From Cryptomeria japonica (taxonomy: Eukaryota; Streptophyta; Pinopsida; Cupressales; Cupressaceae), in the NCBI RefSeq assembly GCF_030272615.1, contig NC_081414.1:51615136-51679135 (forward strand): 64,000 bases of DNA, written 5' to 3'. A model generated the notes under the pieces. The model was not told the DNA's origin. It saw nothing but the letters and a program-made list of their open reading frames with translations, and made no database searches. How positions within the stretch are numbered: position 1 is the stretch's first letter; each line of letters begins with the position of its first letter. A program made the translations under genes and the position numbers. Positions 1 through 11,305 of this stretch are shown piece after piece.

Positions 1-1161
1 GGCATGAGTAGCACCGAAGATTTCATTTGCTGCCTACTCTAATAGCAAAGGAGATGAACATATCACACTATTGCATGAGTTTAGCTTTGGGTTGATTAAT
101 AAACCATTTACAGGTCATTCAGAGAAAGTCCTAGACCAAGGGGGATTCAAAGGTCAATAATCTCCATGTGTTTGTATGTGTCTACTTTGCAAAATTCCAT
201 TAAGGGGAATGCACTCAATAGAGGGCCTTGTTAGGAAGTATTTTGTCTGATGTACAAGGAACTTGGATTCTAAGGTCTGAGGTAGTGCAACAAACCGAAA
301 CACTTTCATAGAGTTGGTCACTTGCTGAACACCGTTGTGTAGGAAAGAAGTCTGTCATCTGCAAAATGAAATTTGATAGAAGGAATTGTTGGGCAGAAAT
401 GCTAGAGTGTCAACACACCTAGCAGTCCCCTCTCAAAAGAAGAAACTTTAATCTTTACTTCAATATATTCTGGAAACGAGGAACTTTACCTCACATACAC
501 TGAGGCATATGAGATAGCGAACTCATTTGGAAACAAGGGAGCTTTACACTTTACCATAGAATATTCAAATTTGTGTCTCTATTTGGGTTTTTGACCCTTC
601 AAGAAAGCCCATTGTAAATGCTTGATTCATGAATCCACCTCTTAGTTACGTCAGAGATTTGAAAGGTCATAATTCTAGTCTTAACTCCACCAAACAACAA
701 GAACACTACCTAAACTATAGGAAAAAGATAACTACGCTATAAAAGCAAAAGCTTAGCTGTCAGTGAATCTGTAAGCTGAGAGTAAATTTAAATCAAATCG
801 ACTACCATGATTTCCTGAAAATTTATTTGCAATAGGAGTCAAAATTATTAATTAAGGTAAAAAGAACGCTTTCTTGTATCCTGAATCTTTTCTAGTAAAT
901 TGCTGAGTACATGTATGAAGCTCAACTGGCAAATTTTGTTGTGCTGTGTTCTCAATCATTGATTTGCATCTTAGTTTGTGGCCTAACTAACAGCAGAAAG
1001 GCAGGTTAATGATAGCTTCAACATTCTCATTTCATCATTCTTGCCAGTCATACCTAAACTCACCTTTGCTATGTGCAAACATTAAAAGTTTAGTTCATGC
1101 ACTCCTGTACAACAAACGTGATTATTATTACTATGTTCGTTAGCTTCCACAAACCGTGATT
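1..1161. other. Non-coding stretch, nothing recognised
   Basis: No ORF of convincing composition and no repeat boundary is visible. It lies downstream of the minus-strand permease gene, so some of it could be the 3' transcribed region or intergenic DNA. Confidence 0.5.
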
Positions 1162-1380
1162 GATCTTCCTTCCATTGTATCATCTCCTAGAGGCTAGAAT
1201 TTAATCATACCACTATAATGTTACATAATTTCTGACACATCTTGGGTCTGCAAATCTTACACCATGCAGCAATTTATCTTCCTTCCGTTGTATCATCTCC
1301 CAGTATTTCATCATACCATTATAATGCTAGATAATTTCTGACACGCCTTGGGTGTGCAAATCTCACACCATGCAGCAATT
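1162..1380. repeat. Tandem duplication of about 110 bp, two diverged copies
   Basis: Copy 1 runs about 1162-1274 and copy 2 about 1275-1380. Both start near ATCTTCCTTCC and end with CACCATGCAGCAATT, with substitutions and a short internal indel between them. The divergence by eye says it is older than the 188-bp array that follows. Confidence 0.8.
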
Positions 1381-1552
1381 AACCTGGCACGTCATCTTTC
1401 TCATTTGATGCCCTGAATATTTTCAGGATCATGTAATGAGAAAAAATGTCCTAGACAGAAGAATGGAATGCTATCAGCCACAGCTCAGTCCATTCAGAGG
1501 AAAGAGTCAAGATTAATTTCATTTCCAGTCATCATATGTCAATTATATCACA

Positions 1553-2300
1553 AATCTAGACCCTACTAAGCAGAAAATGCGTGTTGAGATTCAGCTTGCA
1601 AAGCTAGACACATAAAACCCTGCATACAACTGGGAAACTAGTAGTGATTCCAAGTACTGCAAATAAAATTCATTAGCTGCCCCCTTTTATGAGGTACATT
1701 CTTTTCTTCTAGCCAAGACGAATTACATTGCAAAACTAGACCCTACTAAGCAGAAAATGCGTGTTGAGAACTTGAGATTCAGCTTGCAAAGCTAGACACA
1801 TAAAACCCTGCATACAACTGGGAAACTAGTAGTGATTCCAAGTACTGCAAATAAAATTCATTAGCTGCCCCCTTTTATGAGGTACATTCTTTTCTTCTAG
1901 CCAAGACGAATTACATTGCAAAACTAGACCCTACTAAGCAGAGAATGCGTGTTGAGAACTTGAGATTCAGCTTGCAAAGCTAGACACATAAAACCCTGCA
2001 TACAACTGGGAAACTAGTAGTGATTCCAAGTACTGCAAATAAAATTCATTAGCTGCCCCCTTTTATGAGGTACATTCTTTTCTTCTAGCCAAGACGAATT
2101 ACATTGCAAAACTAGACCCTACTAAGCAGAGAATGCGTGTTGAGAACTTGAGATTCAGCTTGCAAAGCTAGACACATAAAACCCTGCATACAACTGGGAA
2201 ACTAGTAGTGATTCCAAGTACTGCAAATAAAATTCATTAGCTGCCCCCTTTTATGAGGTACATTATTTTCTTCTAGCCAAGACGAATTATATTGCAAAAC
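1553..2300. repeat. Four-copy tandem repeat, unit 180-188 bp
   Basis: The word CCCTACTAAGCAGA recurs at 1561, 1741, 1929 and 2117, giving periods of 180, 188 and 188 bp. The first unit lacks about 8 bp (AACTTGAG-like) that the other three have. Units 2-4 are nearly identical by eye, so the amplification looks recent. The array sits about 0.7 kb past the stop codon of the permease gene. No coding frame runs through it. Confidence 0.92.
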
Positions 2301-2972
2301 CCTTTCCAACTGGTAAAATAGGGCCAAATATTGTTTAAAAAGTTTGAGCGTAGGGAATAGAAAACAGAGAACAATGCTACAATTGTAGTGCCCCCATACT
2401 TGCGAATACTTTACAAATGAATACAGAAAATCATGTAATATCTAGCCATGGCAACTTCTGCTTACCCAATATATAATGAGACAAACATGTAGTTCCCAAC
2501 ATAGTACAATCAAGCTCTCCCTCGTAATTGATATTTCCCAGATAATATAGCAATTGCTAGATTTCTGCAAAAATTATACACAGAATTAACCAGAGAAAGT
2601 ATGTCCACTGTATTGTCAGCCAAATCAACAAGGGGTTGACGACGGTCCATTTGAGCATCTTATCATTGTGGATAATCAACGAGGGCGAAGGCCGTCTGTT
2701 TGACTTGGCCAAAATCATGGCAGACTATTTCAGCACCTTTCTCTCAGCAGTACTAAAAGATTTCAGTGCCTCTATCTTAGCAGTGGCTGATTTATATTAT
2801 CTGCATTACAGAAAAGTGTATTTCACAATCTTATATTTGTGTACTCTAGAAATCTGACCTCCAAAAACAGATTAAACAATAAGATGAGGAAAAGCATGCA
2901 AGATGCAAGAATCTCCCTAAGACCTGTTTCAACATGGTTTAAAATTCTAAAAAGAAAGCAAGATGTTGATCT
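2301..2972. other. Probable 3' flank of the permease gene
   Basis: No supported coding region is seen. A short plus-strand frame at 2636-2857 has no recognisable composition and was not accepted. If the donor-like GCAG/GTAATA at 2990/2989 is used, a last short exon or a 3'UTR exon could lie here; I could not identify one. Confidence 0.4.
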
Positions 2973-5621
2973 TCAAGATTTTGTATTACCTGCAATGTTT
3001 TGATGTCCTGAGTTTTCAGCTTTTGCCTTGCGAACTTTCTCCTTGACTTCATCTATAACCAAGCGGGTCAAAAGAAGACCAGAAACTAAAGCTGCAACCA
3101 TGAGCATGATAAAGACATTATTCCATCCTCCTGAAGAAATAAAGCCCGTCAAAAGTGGTCCCAATGCAGCCCCAACCGAACCGGTACCATCAATTATAGC
3201 AGTGACAGTAGCCAGAGCTCTGGCATTACCCTTGAGTGAGCTGTGTGTACCAAGATCAGCTGAAACAGCTGTTGTAATGAGAGCATACGGTCCATTCACA
3301 AACAGCCCAGCAACCATCATTAATGCAATATTCACTGGCATAGAAATACTACCATAAGCCCGATAAACATAAAGAGCTGGAATTGCACAGTACATGAAAC
3401 TAGCTGCAGTAATGGCCCGAGCATCAAGCCTATCAGAAATATGGCCGGCTAGGATTCCACCCACCACTCCCCCAAGATCAAATAATGTTGAAAAGTTTCC
3501 GGCTGACTTTACAGAGACATATTCACCTCCAATAGCTGAAAGTATCAAACAAGAATAAAAACAGGTCAGTAACATTACAGATAATCGTTATTATATTAGT
3601 TAATTGTATTGTTGAAGTTGTTCAAAGGTAGATACATAAGCAAACATGTTCTATCAATGGGGAAGTTGGATCTTGTTATTTAATTTTAAGCCGATAAGGC
3701 TCAGAGCTTAAATGTTAGCCCATGCCTGTTAGGAATTGCAGAGTCCAGCAAGGGATACACACCCTGGGATTAAACCTAATCATAGGCTGGAATCACCCCC
3801 ATCCAACAAACAGTAAAATCCAAACAGTCTCAACATCACATACATGGCAAGTGGGTTTGCCTTATCTGATTGGGGGTATTGGCAGATAACAGGGGACAAA
3901 AACACCAAGAGAGAATGTGAGGACCCTGGGGACTTGATGACAACTAGAAGCTGGAATAAGCTTATACTGAAGGGGAGGCATATGAGAACATACAGGAAGG
4001 GAGCAACAAGCGGGGAGAGGGGTTCACTATGGAAAAATCTGAATTGTAAAAATCTAAAACTGGGGCAGGTTTAGTAGAGTTACTAGCAATTTTAGCAAGC
4101 TTGACATATGCAAGCAAATTATTCTACCTAATGGGATGGCTGTACAGATGGGGTCCAGGAAAAGTTTAGGGACCTGAATTCATCTAAACATCTAACACCA
4201 CTGATGTTCAAGGCTCCAAGGTTTTTACAGTTGCAGGTCTGGGATGATTCCTCATGCTATGATGAGGTGTAATCCTCGATACCACCAAAATGGCCTAGTC
4301 TTTGGCTACAGGATATGCCTCTTCCTATTCCAGAGTATATACCCTGCTGGAGAATTCAGCCACTGAAAAGTTTAAGCTGTGAGCTCTTAGCCTCACTGAT
4401 TTAAACCATTAGAAGAGCAAACAACAATTTTTTTTTTTTTTTAGAAAGCAATCCTTCAACTTAATATTATGAGTAAAAGAGGTGATGTTTACCTGTATGG
4501 CTTATGTAAAATGGCAACCAGTATAAAAATGTGTAGGCAACAAGCTTTGAAAAAAATAGACAGAGGGCAAATGAAGCCACTCCAGGTATCATCCATGCTT
4601 CTATGAATCCAACTGGACCTGAATCAGACGAACCATCCCCATTAGATTCAGCTGAGGCAACCCCATTAGATTCAATCAAAACCGTTCTGTCTATCTGATC
4701 TAAAACTTTCCGTTCTTCACTGCTATCAATACCTTCGTCAACCACAATGACCTTTTCATCTGTGGATAGCCCCGCTTCTTCGTCTCTTGCAGATTGCAGA
4801 TTTTCATTCTTCTTTGTCTCATAGGGCGAGTCATACCCAACATCCTCAGGATTGACAACCAAGAACATGAACACAATAATGCCTGCAAATGCAATTACAG
4901 CCCCAGGAAGAACAAATGACCAACCCCACCCATACTGTAAAACACTAGTTGCCATCAGGGAACCACAAATATTTCCAACAGAAGTATGGGCATTCCATAT
5001 ACCCATTATTAAACCCCTTTTCCGTTTTCCAAACCAATTTCCAACAACTGCAACAACAGAAGGCCACCCAGTGGCCTGAAATAGCCCTGCCACCATTTGC
5101 ATCACTAGGAAGAAGTAAAAACTGTGTATATTCCACCAATACCCCATACCAAAGAGGGCCACAAAGATGCCACTGCCCACCATTCCAATAGTTAAAAATA
5201 CACGGAGATCCATCCGATCACCTATATGTCCTGAAAAATACATGCCCAATGCATATACGGAAAGAAATGCCACATCAATTTCTCCAAGCAAAGCTGTTCC
5301 ACCCTTTTCATTGAAGGGTGCCCATCCTGTACTTGAATCGGTCTTATTAAGGTTCCTCACAAATACCCAATTCTCTAGCAATGAAAAGCTCCGATCACTA
5401 CTCGCGGCAGCGAAACTATTGACGCTGCTTTCTGGATCCAAAACACTCTTCACTATGCTACTAGGCTTTCGAGAAGCATGATAGCTAGCATATGCTATGA
5501 AGGTTACAAATAGTACAGAGTATCTGTACGTACGACGGCTAAAATCTCTTCGTCTTAGCCTTCTAATAAGCTGAACACCCGGCGGAGGCCTCCTAGGTTT
5601 TTCCTTCCCTTCTGAACCCAT
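2973..5621 (-). CDS. Glycerol-3-phosphate permease-like MFS transporter, two coding exons
   Basis: Exon 1 is 5621-4493 and exon 2 is 3535-2973. They are joined through a phase-1 GT-AG intron (4492-3536) into 563 codons plus stop. The family is the organophosphate:phosphate antiporters (GlpT / plant G3Pp / SLC37-like), which exchange glycerol-3-phosphate or related organophosphates for Pi across a membrane. Evidence includes the N-terminal segment with YASYHASRK, the MFS loop motif GDRMDLR between TM2 and TM3, the family-typical [20 protein letters not shown], and C-terminal [17 protein letters not shown] and [16 protein letters not shown] long acidic, Ser-rich cytosolic loop of about 90 residues separates the two six-helix halves. 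The start at 5621 has a strong context (GCCATGG) and matches the MGS-type start I recall for plant homologues. Near the end, GCAG/GTAATA (2990/2989) could be a further donor, so the last four residues are uncertain. No internal stop or missing motif is seen. Confidence 0.93.
3536..4492 (-). other. Phase-1 intron of the permease gene
   Basis: The donor CATACAG/GTAAAC (GT at 4492-4491) and acceptor TTTCAG/CTATTGG (AG at 3537-3536) are both clean on the minus strand. Joining them restores a continuous transporter reading frame between the halves (HT then AIGGEY). Length is 957 nt. A run of 14 A on the minus strand near 4428-4441 is the only notable internal feature. Confidence 0.9.
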
Positions 5622-6905
5622 GGCTAAGCTAATATTATTCCTAAATTCTTTTTCTACAGGGAGTGAGTAGCAAAAGAGGAGAACACAGAGTATCCAGAAA
5701 ATCAAATGCAAAATCGTCTGCCTGTGAGAATGGGAAACTCCTAAAAATTAGCTTAGCATTTCTCAATTAAGATCAACGCCACAGATTAAATTGAATAGAG
5801 AACTCGCTTCTATGCGGTTCAAATCCTAACCGCAGGCCGTCCCCTCAAATAATTTTTTCTCCAAAACTTATGCCAAAACCCACATCTTTATTAAAATTTT
5901 CAATCCGACACATCTTCATACTTCTTAGCAGCATAAACAATCTTGGAACCTGCCTAAACATCAAACAAATCCCCAAAATCTCCCCGCAAAATATGAAGCA
6001 TAACAAATTAAAGTCTGCTGCAATCTCTACGACTTTCCAATATACCTCAAATTGAAAGCATCCGTTTCATTAAATCCAACAACTATCTCAAATCACCAGA
6101 ACTTCAGCCAAAAAATTACACTAAATTTACAATCTTTCCACTTTCCACATCAAAACAGAGCAATCAAAAAAAACCCCAAAGCAGAGTCCACCGTTCCAGT
6201 CGACAAATGCAGAGCTTTTAGCAGTTGAACAACCACACCGAAAAAATTACGCATAAGAATCAAACATCTCACAAGAAACACGTTAAAAATCTCCACTTAT
6301 CTCATCCGTGCCTCTTAAAAAAAGCATTCAGAAGATACTCTACTGAACACTCTTCCTTCCTTCACGGACACGAAATCAAAGCTCCTTTCCTTCTCTTCCC
6401 CTACAAGCCCAAACAATTGCATCCAAATAAGACTGAATCTTCTAAAACCAATCCATTTCCTTTAAAATAAACAGAAAAACTTGCTCAGCAAACATCAGCA
6501 ACCAATTATCCACATCACAATTTATTTTATTTCCCCAAGAAGAGAATTTAAAGTCGGCAAATGCGCGAATTGAGTGCAGTTTGAAAGCCAAAAGAGAACC
6601 AGTCAAAGTTCACAATACTTACACATTGAATGCAGTAAAAACGGGAACAATCCCTCCGGGGCGAATGGCAAGACAAGTGATTGCCTGCATTATATCTGAT
6701 CCATTCCATTCATGGCCACCCGCCTGTTATTTGTAACGCTCACGCCTCCTGAACGGCAAGCGGCATTCTTTTCAATTTCTGCGGGCCTCCATGAGGGCAT
6801 CTCCAGTATATTCCATGGGTATATTACATTTGCCGGGCCCGCCATTAGTTATTTTAATTCCTTCCCCTCAAATTTACAGGTGGTTTCTTCCTCTGGACCA
6901 GCGGT
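5622..6905 (-). other. Probable 5' leader of the permease gene with a 5'UTR intron
   Basis: On the minus strand a consensus donor (AATGT/GTAAGT, GT at 6622-6621) and an acceptor with a pyrimidine tract (TTCTCACAG/GCAGACG, AG at 5723-5722) predict an intron of about 900 nt. The proposed first exon is about 6905-6623. It contains a 51-codon upstream ORF (6845-6690) whose stop overlaps a second ATG (TAATG at 6692-6688). That second frame crosses the predicted splice in frame with the main ORF. The splice pair is inferred from motifs only. Confidence 0.45.
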
Positions 6906-7130
6906 TTTTCTTTATTCTCGCTTCCCTCTTTCGGCGTATATACTCATTTCTTCTACACTCTACAAGAATATGCCCTTCGCATAAAGGTATATGCCTTTAC
7001 CAAAGATTCAGCGTCACACAGTATTTTGAGAATCCTTTGACGGAGCTTTCTTTTACGGGGCTTTTGGGTTTTTCCGTCCCAACGGGATTTTGTGTCTTGG
7101 GAACCGCGCCACGTGTCCCATGGGTTAGGT
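6906..7130 (-). promoter_or_regulatory. Putative promoter with three P1BS-type elements and a G-box
   Basis: Three 8-mers fit GNATATNC, the PHR1-binding site: GTATATAC (6936-6943), GAATATGC (6966-6973) and GTATATGC (6987-6994). The first could also serve as the TATA box for a minus-strand start near 6905. A G-box CACGTG is at 7110-7115 (GCCACGTGTC). Arabidopsis G3Pp genes are known to respond to phosphate starvation, which makes the cluster meaningful for this gene. Function is inferred; no expression evidence is available. Confidence 0.55.
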
Positions 7131-7826
7131 CAAAGTTTTCGGCCATGATTTTCCTAAACGGTGCCTGCTCTTCATTCGAGGTTGAATTCTTCTCTGTTTA
7201 TTTATATATATATATATTTTTTTTTCTTTTCTTTTTGTGTTCTTTTAGGTTTTTATGTCTGTATCTTTGTGTCCAATCTTCCATCTTTTTAATCTTTAAG
7301 ATCTGTTAACATCTCTTGCTCTCTCACTTGTCGTGATGATGGATCATAGTGTTTGATTCTAAGCATTGACAATGCAAGGGTCTAAAGTGGGATTGATAAT
7401 GCAAGGGTCCAAAGTGGGATCGATTATTCTGTGGTATTTTATGTAGATTAGTGCCAATCAAAGTTAAGCATGATATATATTTTCTCATTTATTTTAAAAA
7501 TGTGAGAATTATTTTATCTATTTAAGAGTTTTTTGTACACTTTATTTCAACTATATAATGTTTGGAGGAAGCATCCTATATTAATATCATAGTCTCATAT
7601 CATGATGGTTTAAAATAAATGTAAATATGTGATGGTAAATTTTTTTGTTTGTTAATTTTAAAATTTTAGTTTTGCTTTAAAATATGTCAATTGTCTTCTA
7701 TTTTTTATGAATGCATCACAACATGAACAACATGACATTTGTCGTGATGCTACTCAACATAATTAAGCCACCTACTATAAATGAATTAAAAAAAATCAAA
7801 GTTTGCATATTCCAGACAAGTGCCAG

Positions 7827-8102
7827 TAATAGTAACTTTAATTGAATCTTAACCTTAATTAAGTTGTAATTTTATTTGAACCCTAACTATAATATTAATA
7901 ATTTTGTAATAGTAACTTTAATTGAATCTTAACCTTAATTAAGTTGTAATCTTATTTGAACCCTAACTATAATACTAATTGAATGCTAATTATAAATTTA
8001 ATTGAATCCTAAATTTAACCTATAATAATCCATAACTTAAATTTTAATTATAAATTTAATTGAATCTTAAATTTAACCTATAATAATCCATAACTTAAAT
8101 TT
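7827..8102. repeat. Two adjoining short direct duplications (80 bp and 58 bp periods)
   Basis: The word TAATAGTAACTTTAATTG starts at 7827 and again at 7907, giving an 80-bp period. Immediately after it, a 58-bp unit containing AATTTAACCTATAATAATCC is present twice, from about 7987 and 8045. Copies differ by a few bases. Confidence 0.8.
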
Positions 8103-8450
8103 AACACTAATCTTAACCCTTACCCTAACCCTATTTTAACTCTAATAAAAGTCTTGTCTCTAATTCCAATTATAACTCTAATCTTAATTGAATTGTATTC
8201 TTACCTTGTTTGAATCCTAACCATAATTTCACCCTAATCCTAAGCCTAATTGATCCTTAACCCTAACTCCAATTTAACTTTATACCTAACCCTTGCCCTA
8301 ATTAAATCCTTACCCTAACCATGTTTGATCTATAACCATAATTTAATCCAAACTCAAGTTTTCTTTTTATAACTTTAATTAAACACTAATTAATCATAGT
8401 CTTAACCCTAATTAAAGGCTACTCCTAATTAAACTCTAACATTAAATAAA
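7830..8450. repeat. Degenerate CCCTAA-biased, telomere-like minisatellite
   Basis: The plus strand carries many irregularly spaced variants of the words AACCCTAA, TTAACCC and CCTAAT, densest around 8105-8340. The plant telomere unit is CCCTAAA, but no perfect tandem run is present. This looks like an eroded telomere-like or simple-sequence-derived block, not a functional telomere. Confidence 0.45.
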
Positions 8451-9327
8451 TGAGAGGCTTAGTAAATCTATTAATTTTATTAATTTACGTAAACAATATT
8501 TAATTTTTTTCAATTAAGAATACTATAACTCTAAATCATAAATTATACTTAAATAGTAGTAAAGAAAAACAGAAGTGAGAAGATTTTTTACTTATATTAC
8601 ATTAATATTTATTCAATGAAATGATCTTCAATCTTAAGCATAATCTAATATTTGTATTATAAAAATGTTAATTTTATATTATTATTGTTAAAATTATTTG
8701 ATTATTATTTGATTATTATTCTAATTACTAATATATTATATTGTTGACTTATTATATTATTATCAATATTAACACTTTAATTATTATCAATGTTAACACT
8801 TTAATTAATAGAATATATATTTTTTAAAGATTATATTACTATTTTATAATTTATATGACTATATTAATATTTTTTTTATATTATATTAGGTTATTATTCT
8901 ATTAATTAAGAAATTCTTAATTAATTGATTAGTTGGAGAAATTGAGGATTTTTATCCTCTAGCGAAGTTATAGAATATTAAATTGAAGGAAAATGTTAGG
9001 GGGATTAATTAGTCTAATCAATCAATTAAAAAAGTATTAGTTAATTATTTATTAGAAAAATAGAAGGTGAGGTTAATTGACTATATTGTTCTAATTAATT
9101 AACTTCGGAATTTGGGATGTTTACATATAACATGCACTTGTTATTTAGACGTGGTCACAAAAACCAAAATAAATTTATTCAAAATAGGTGAAATTTAAGT
9201 ATTGTTTAATTCGTTTATTGTTAGAATGAGTCTAATCCAAAAAAAAGTGATGTTATTTGAATCAATTAGTCAAACTAAAAACAAAATTAATTTATTTAAA
9301 AAATGTAGATTTCAAATAATTTTTATT

Positions 9328-9361
9328 AATTTATTTGGAATGACACTATTCCAAATAAATT
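9328..9361. repeat. Perfect 14-bp inverted repeat, 6-bp loop
   Basis: The arms AATTTATTTGGAAT (9328-9341) and ATTCCAAATAAATT (9348-9361) flank GACACT. This may be chance in AT-rich DNA or the remnant of a small hairpin element. Confidence 0.7.
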
Positions 9362-9789
9362 TATTTGAAATAAATTGGTTAAACCAAAACTAAAATTAGC
9401 TCATTTCGAGTAATAAACTTTAATTTTTTTAGTTATTTATTTTTAATGAACTCAATTTAAATAAACTAAACTTATTTGAAAAAAATTGACAGATTTTAAC
9501 TAAAAATTCATTTCTAATAGGTGGAGTTTATTTTATATTAAGATTTTTTTTAATTAGATCAAAAGGCGTTTTATAATAGCATCATGGTATGGGCACCATG
9601 TAGTGTTCACATAAAAAATAGAACACAAATGACATACATTCAAAAAAACTCAAATGTAAATTGAAACTAGTAAAAAATATCATAAAGGAGTATAACATTT
9701 ACTACATTTAAAAAATAATAATGAGTGGTAAATTTTCCAAAAAAAAATTAAGTAAACAATGTCCTTAAAGAACTTTTTTGGGCCTTATG

Positions 9790-11305
9790 TGTTTGCATAC
9801 TTCTCAAATCATTCAACAAATCAAGGAGGAGTAGCACGTTCTCAAGGAGATTATCGGTATTTTACAAGCCTTTTTCAGCACTATGAACAAGTCTTTGCTG
9901 CCTAGAAGTATGCGTGGACCTGATTAGTTGCTTTACAACAATGTCTGAAGGTGGTTGATTGTAAGGTCTCCAACCCTCAACACATTGTTTATGATCAGCT
10001 TACCACCAAAATGATCTAAGAGGGTTTTTTTATGTCCAATGATAAGGCCCTTGATCTAGATGAATTCTTTAGTGAATTTCATTATATTTTGTTGGATATT
10101 ATGAGTGATGACCTTCACAAGGTTTTCATCCCAAATCTTTAGAAAACTTAATCAACAAGGAAAAAGTTAAATACATGCTAAAAACTAGAGATAAGAAGAA
10201 ATTTTCAATTGAAGGCTTATCACCTTATTGAATATTTTTTATAACATAATTTTTAAGGCTCTAAATCTTAATTTTAGACCTATGCTTCCTCAGTTTATTC
10301 ATCCTGAGCAAAAAAAATTCATGAAATCTAAATTTATCCTATATAATATTAATATTGTGTGGGAATGGATGGAATGGGCTCGATGTTTTTACTAGCTTGC
10401 CATTTTATTAAGACTACTTTTTTTCAAAACCTATAAGCATATTGAATAGTCATTTATCCTTGTGATAATTCGAGCTCTTATCTTTGGGCATCACTTCATA
10501 TATTATATGCAGATGTTTAATGATGCTTCAATTTTCATTATTATTAATGATTATAAATCTCAACCTTTTGGGTTCTTCTATTTTATTTGTTAAGGTTTAC
10601 CTCTTGCTTTGGCTCTCTATGTGATTGTTACTAAAGGTTTTGGATATCTTTTAGTACAAGTAGTTTCTTACTCCTTGGACAAGGGGATTTATCTTCCCAA
10701 CTCTCTCAAGCAACTTATTGATGGTAATTTTTCTAACGATTATTTACTCTCTCATTAAGGACGAGAATAATATCAAATAAGCTCTTCATTGTCTAGATTT
10801 TTGTCTTGCTTCTAACTCTAGGATTTGATGGTAGAATACCTAGTACTATAGATAATCTTTTCTTCTCAAGGCAAGTTGGTCAAATAATTTTGGTTGGAAA
10901 TCAACTGAACATGGAGAGGTTTTCCACTTCTTAGGAATACCCTTTTCCTTTCAAGCTTGTCCTTCCACTCTTTAGAAATCTATTATTGCTAGGATTAAGA
11001 AAAAGATTGACTGTTGGATTGCCAAGCCCCTTTCCTTTGATGAAAAGTTCTAAATTTTGGCTTAGATCTTTGCTACCACCCATGCTTATTATTCTATGTA
11101 TTGGGTTCCTTTAATAACTTCTTATTTAAAAATTATGAATTTGCCCTAAGATTTTCTCTAGGCCTTTAGTAATGGTCATAGTGATTTGTATCAAGTTGCC
11201 TGGAAAATTTGTTGTCTCCCTCAATATTGTTTAGGATTGGGCCCTTTTTCAATATATCAAGAAGGAATTCATTTATGTTACAAGTGGATTGTCAAAACTA
11301 TTAGG
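9790..11305 (+). pseudogene. LINE reverse transcriptase remnant, 5' part (interrupted)
   Basis: Frame-hopping translation gives recognisable plant L1-type RT blocks in the correct order. MSNDKALDLDEFF resembles the NDKAPGPDGF block (about 10030). HPEQKKFMKSKFILYNI resembles the PxQxxFxxxRxIxDNI block (about 10295-10370). GLPLALALYV resembles the QGCPLAPLLF block (about 10600). FHFLGIPF and IKKKIDCWIAKPLS (about 10925-11035) match the C-terminal YLGIPLG and W...LS blocks. The frame is full of stops and shifts, and neither the endonuclease nor the FADD motif was identified. The gene is cut at about 11305 by an inserted element and resumes at about 24189. Confidence 0.8.

Larger units (their letters stand above)
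7131..9780. other. AT-rich non-coding spacer
   Basis: No coding region is supported. The stretch is made of AT-rich, partly repetitive DNA, including short duplications near 7827 and 7987, a CCCTAA-biased zone and a perfect inverted repeat listed separately. Nothing else was recognised in it. Confidence 0.6.

Noticed and set aside
5811-5836. tRNA T-arm-like stem TGCGGTT / AACCGCA around CAAATCCT
   Set aside because: The stem is 7 bp, not 5, and no acceptor, D or anticodon arm is found around it.
6712-7309. Plus-strand ORFs (90 and 172 codons) over the permease promoter and first leader exon
   Set aside because: Composition is not protein-like, they overlap the better-supported minus-strand leader, and no domain is visible.
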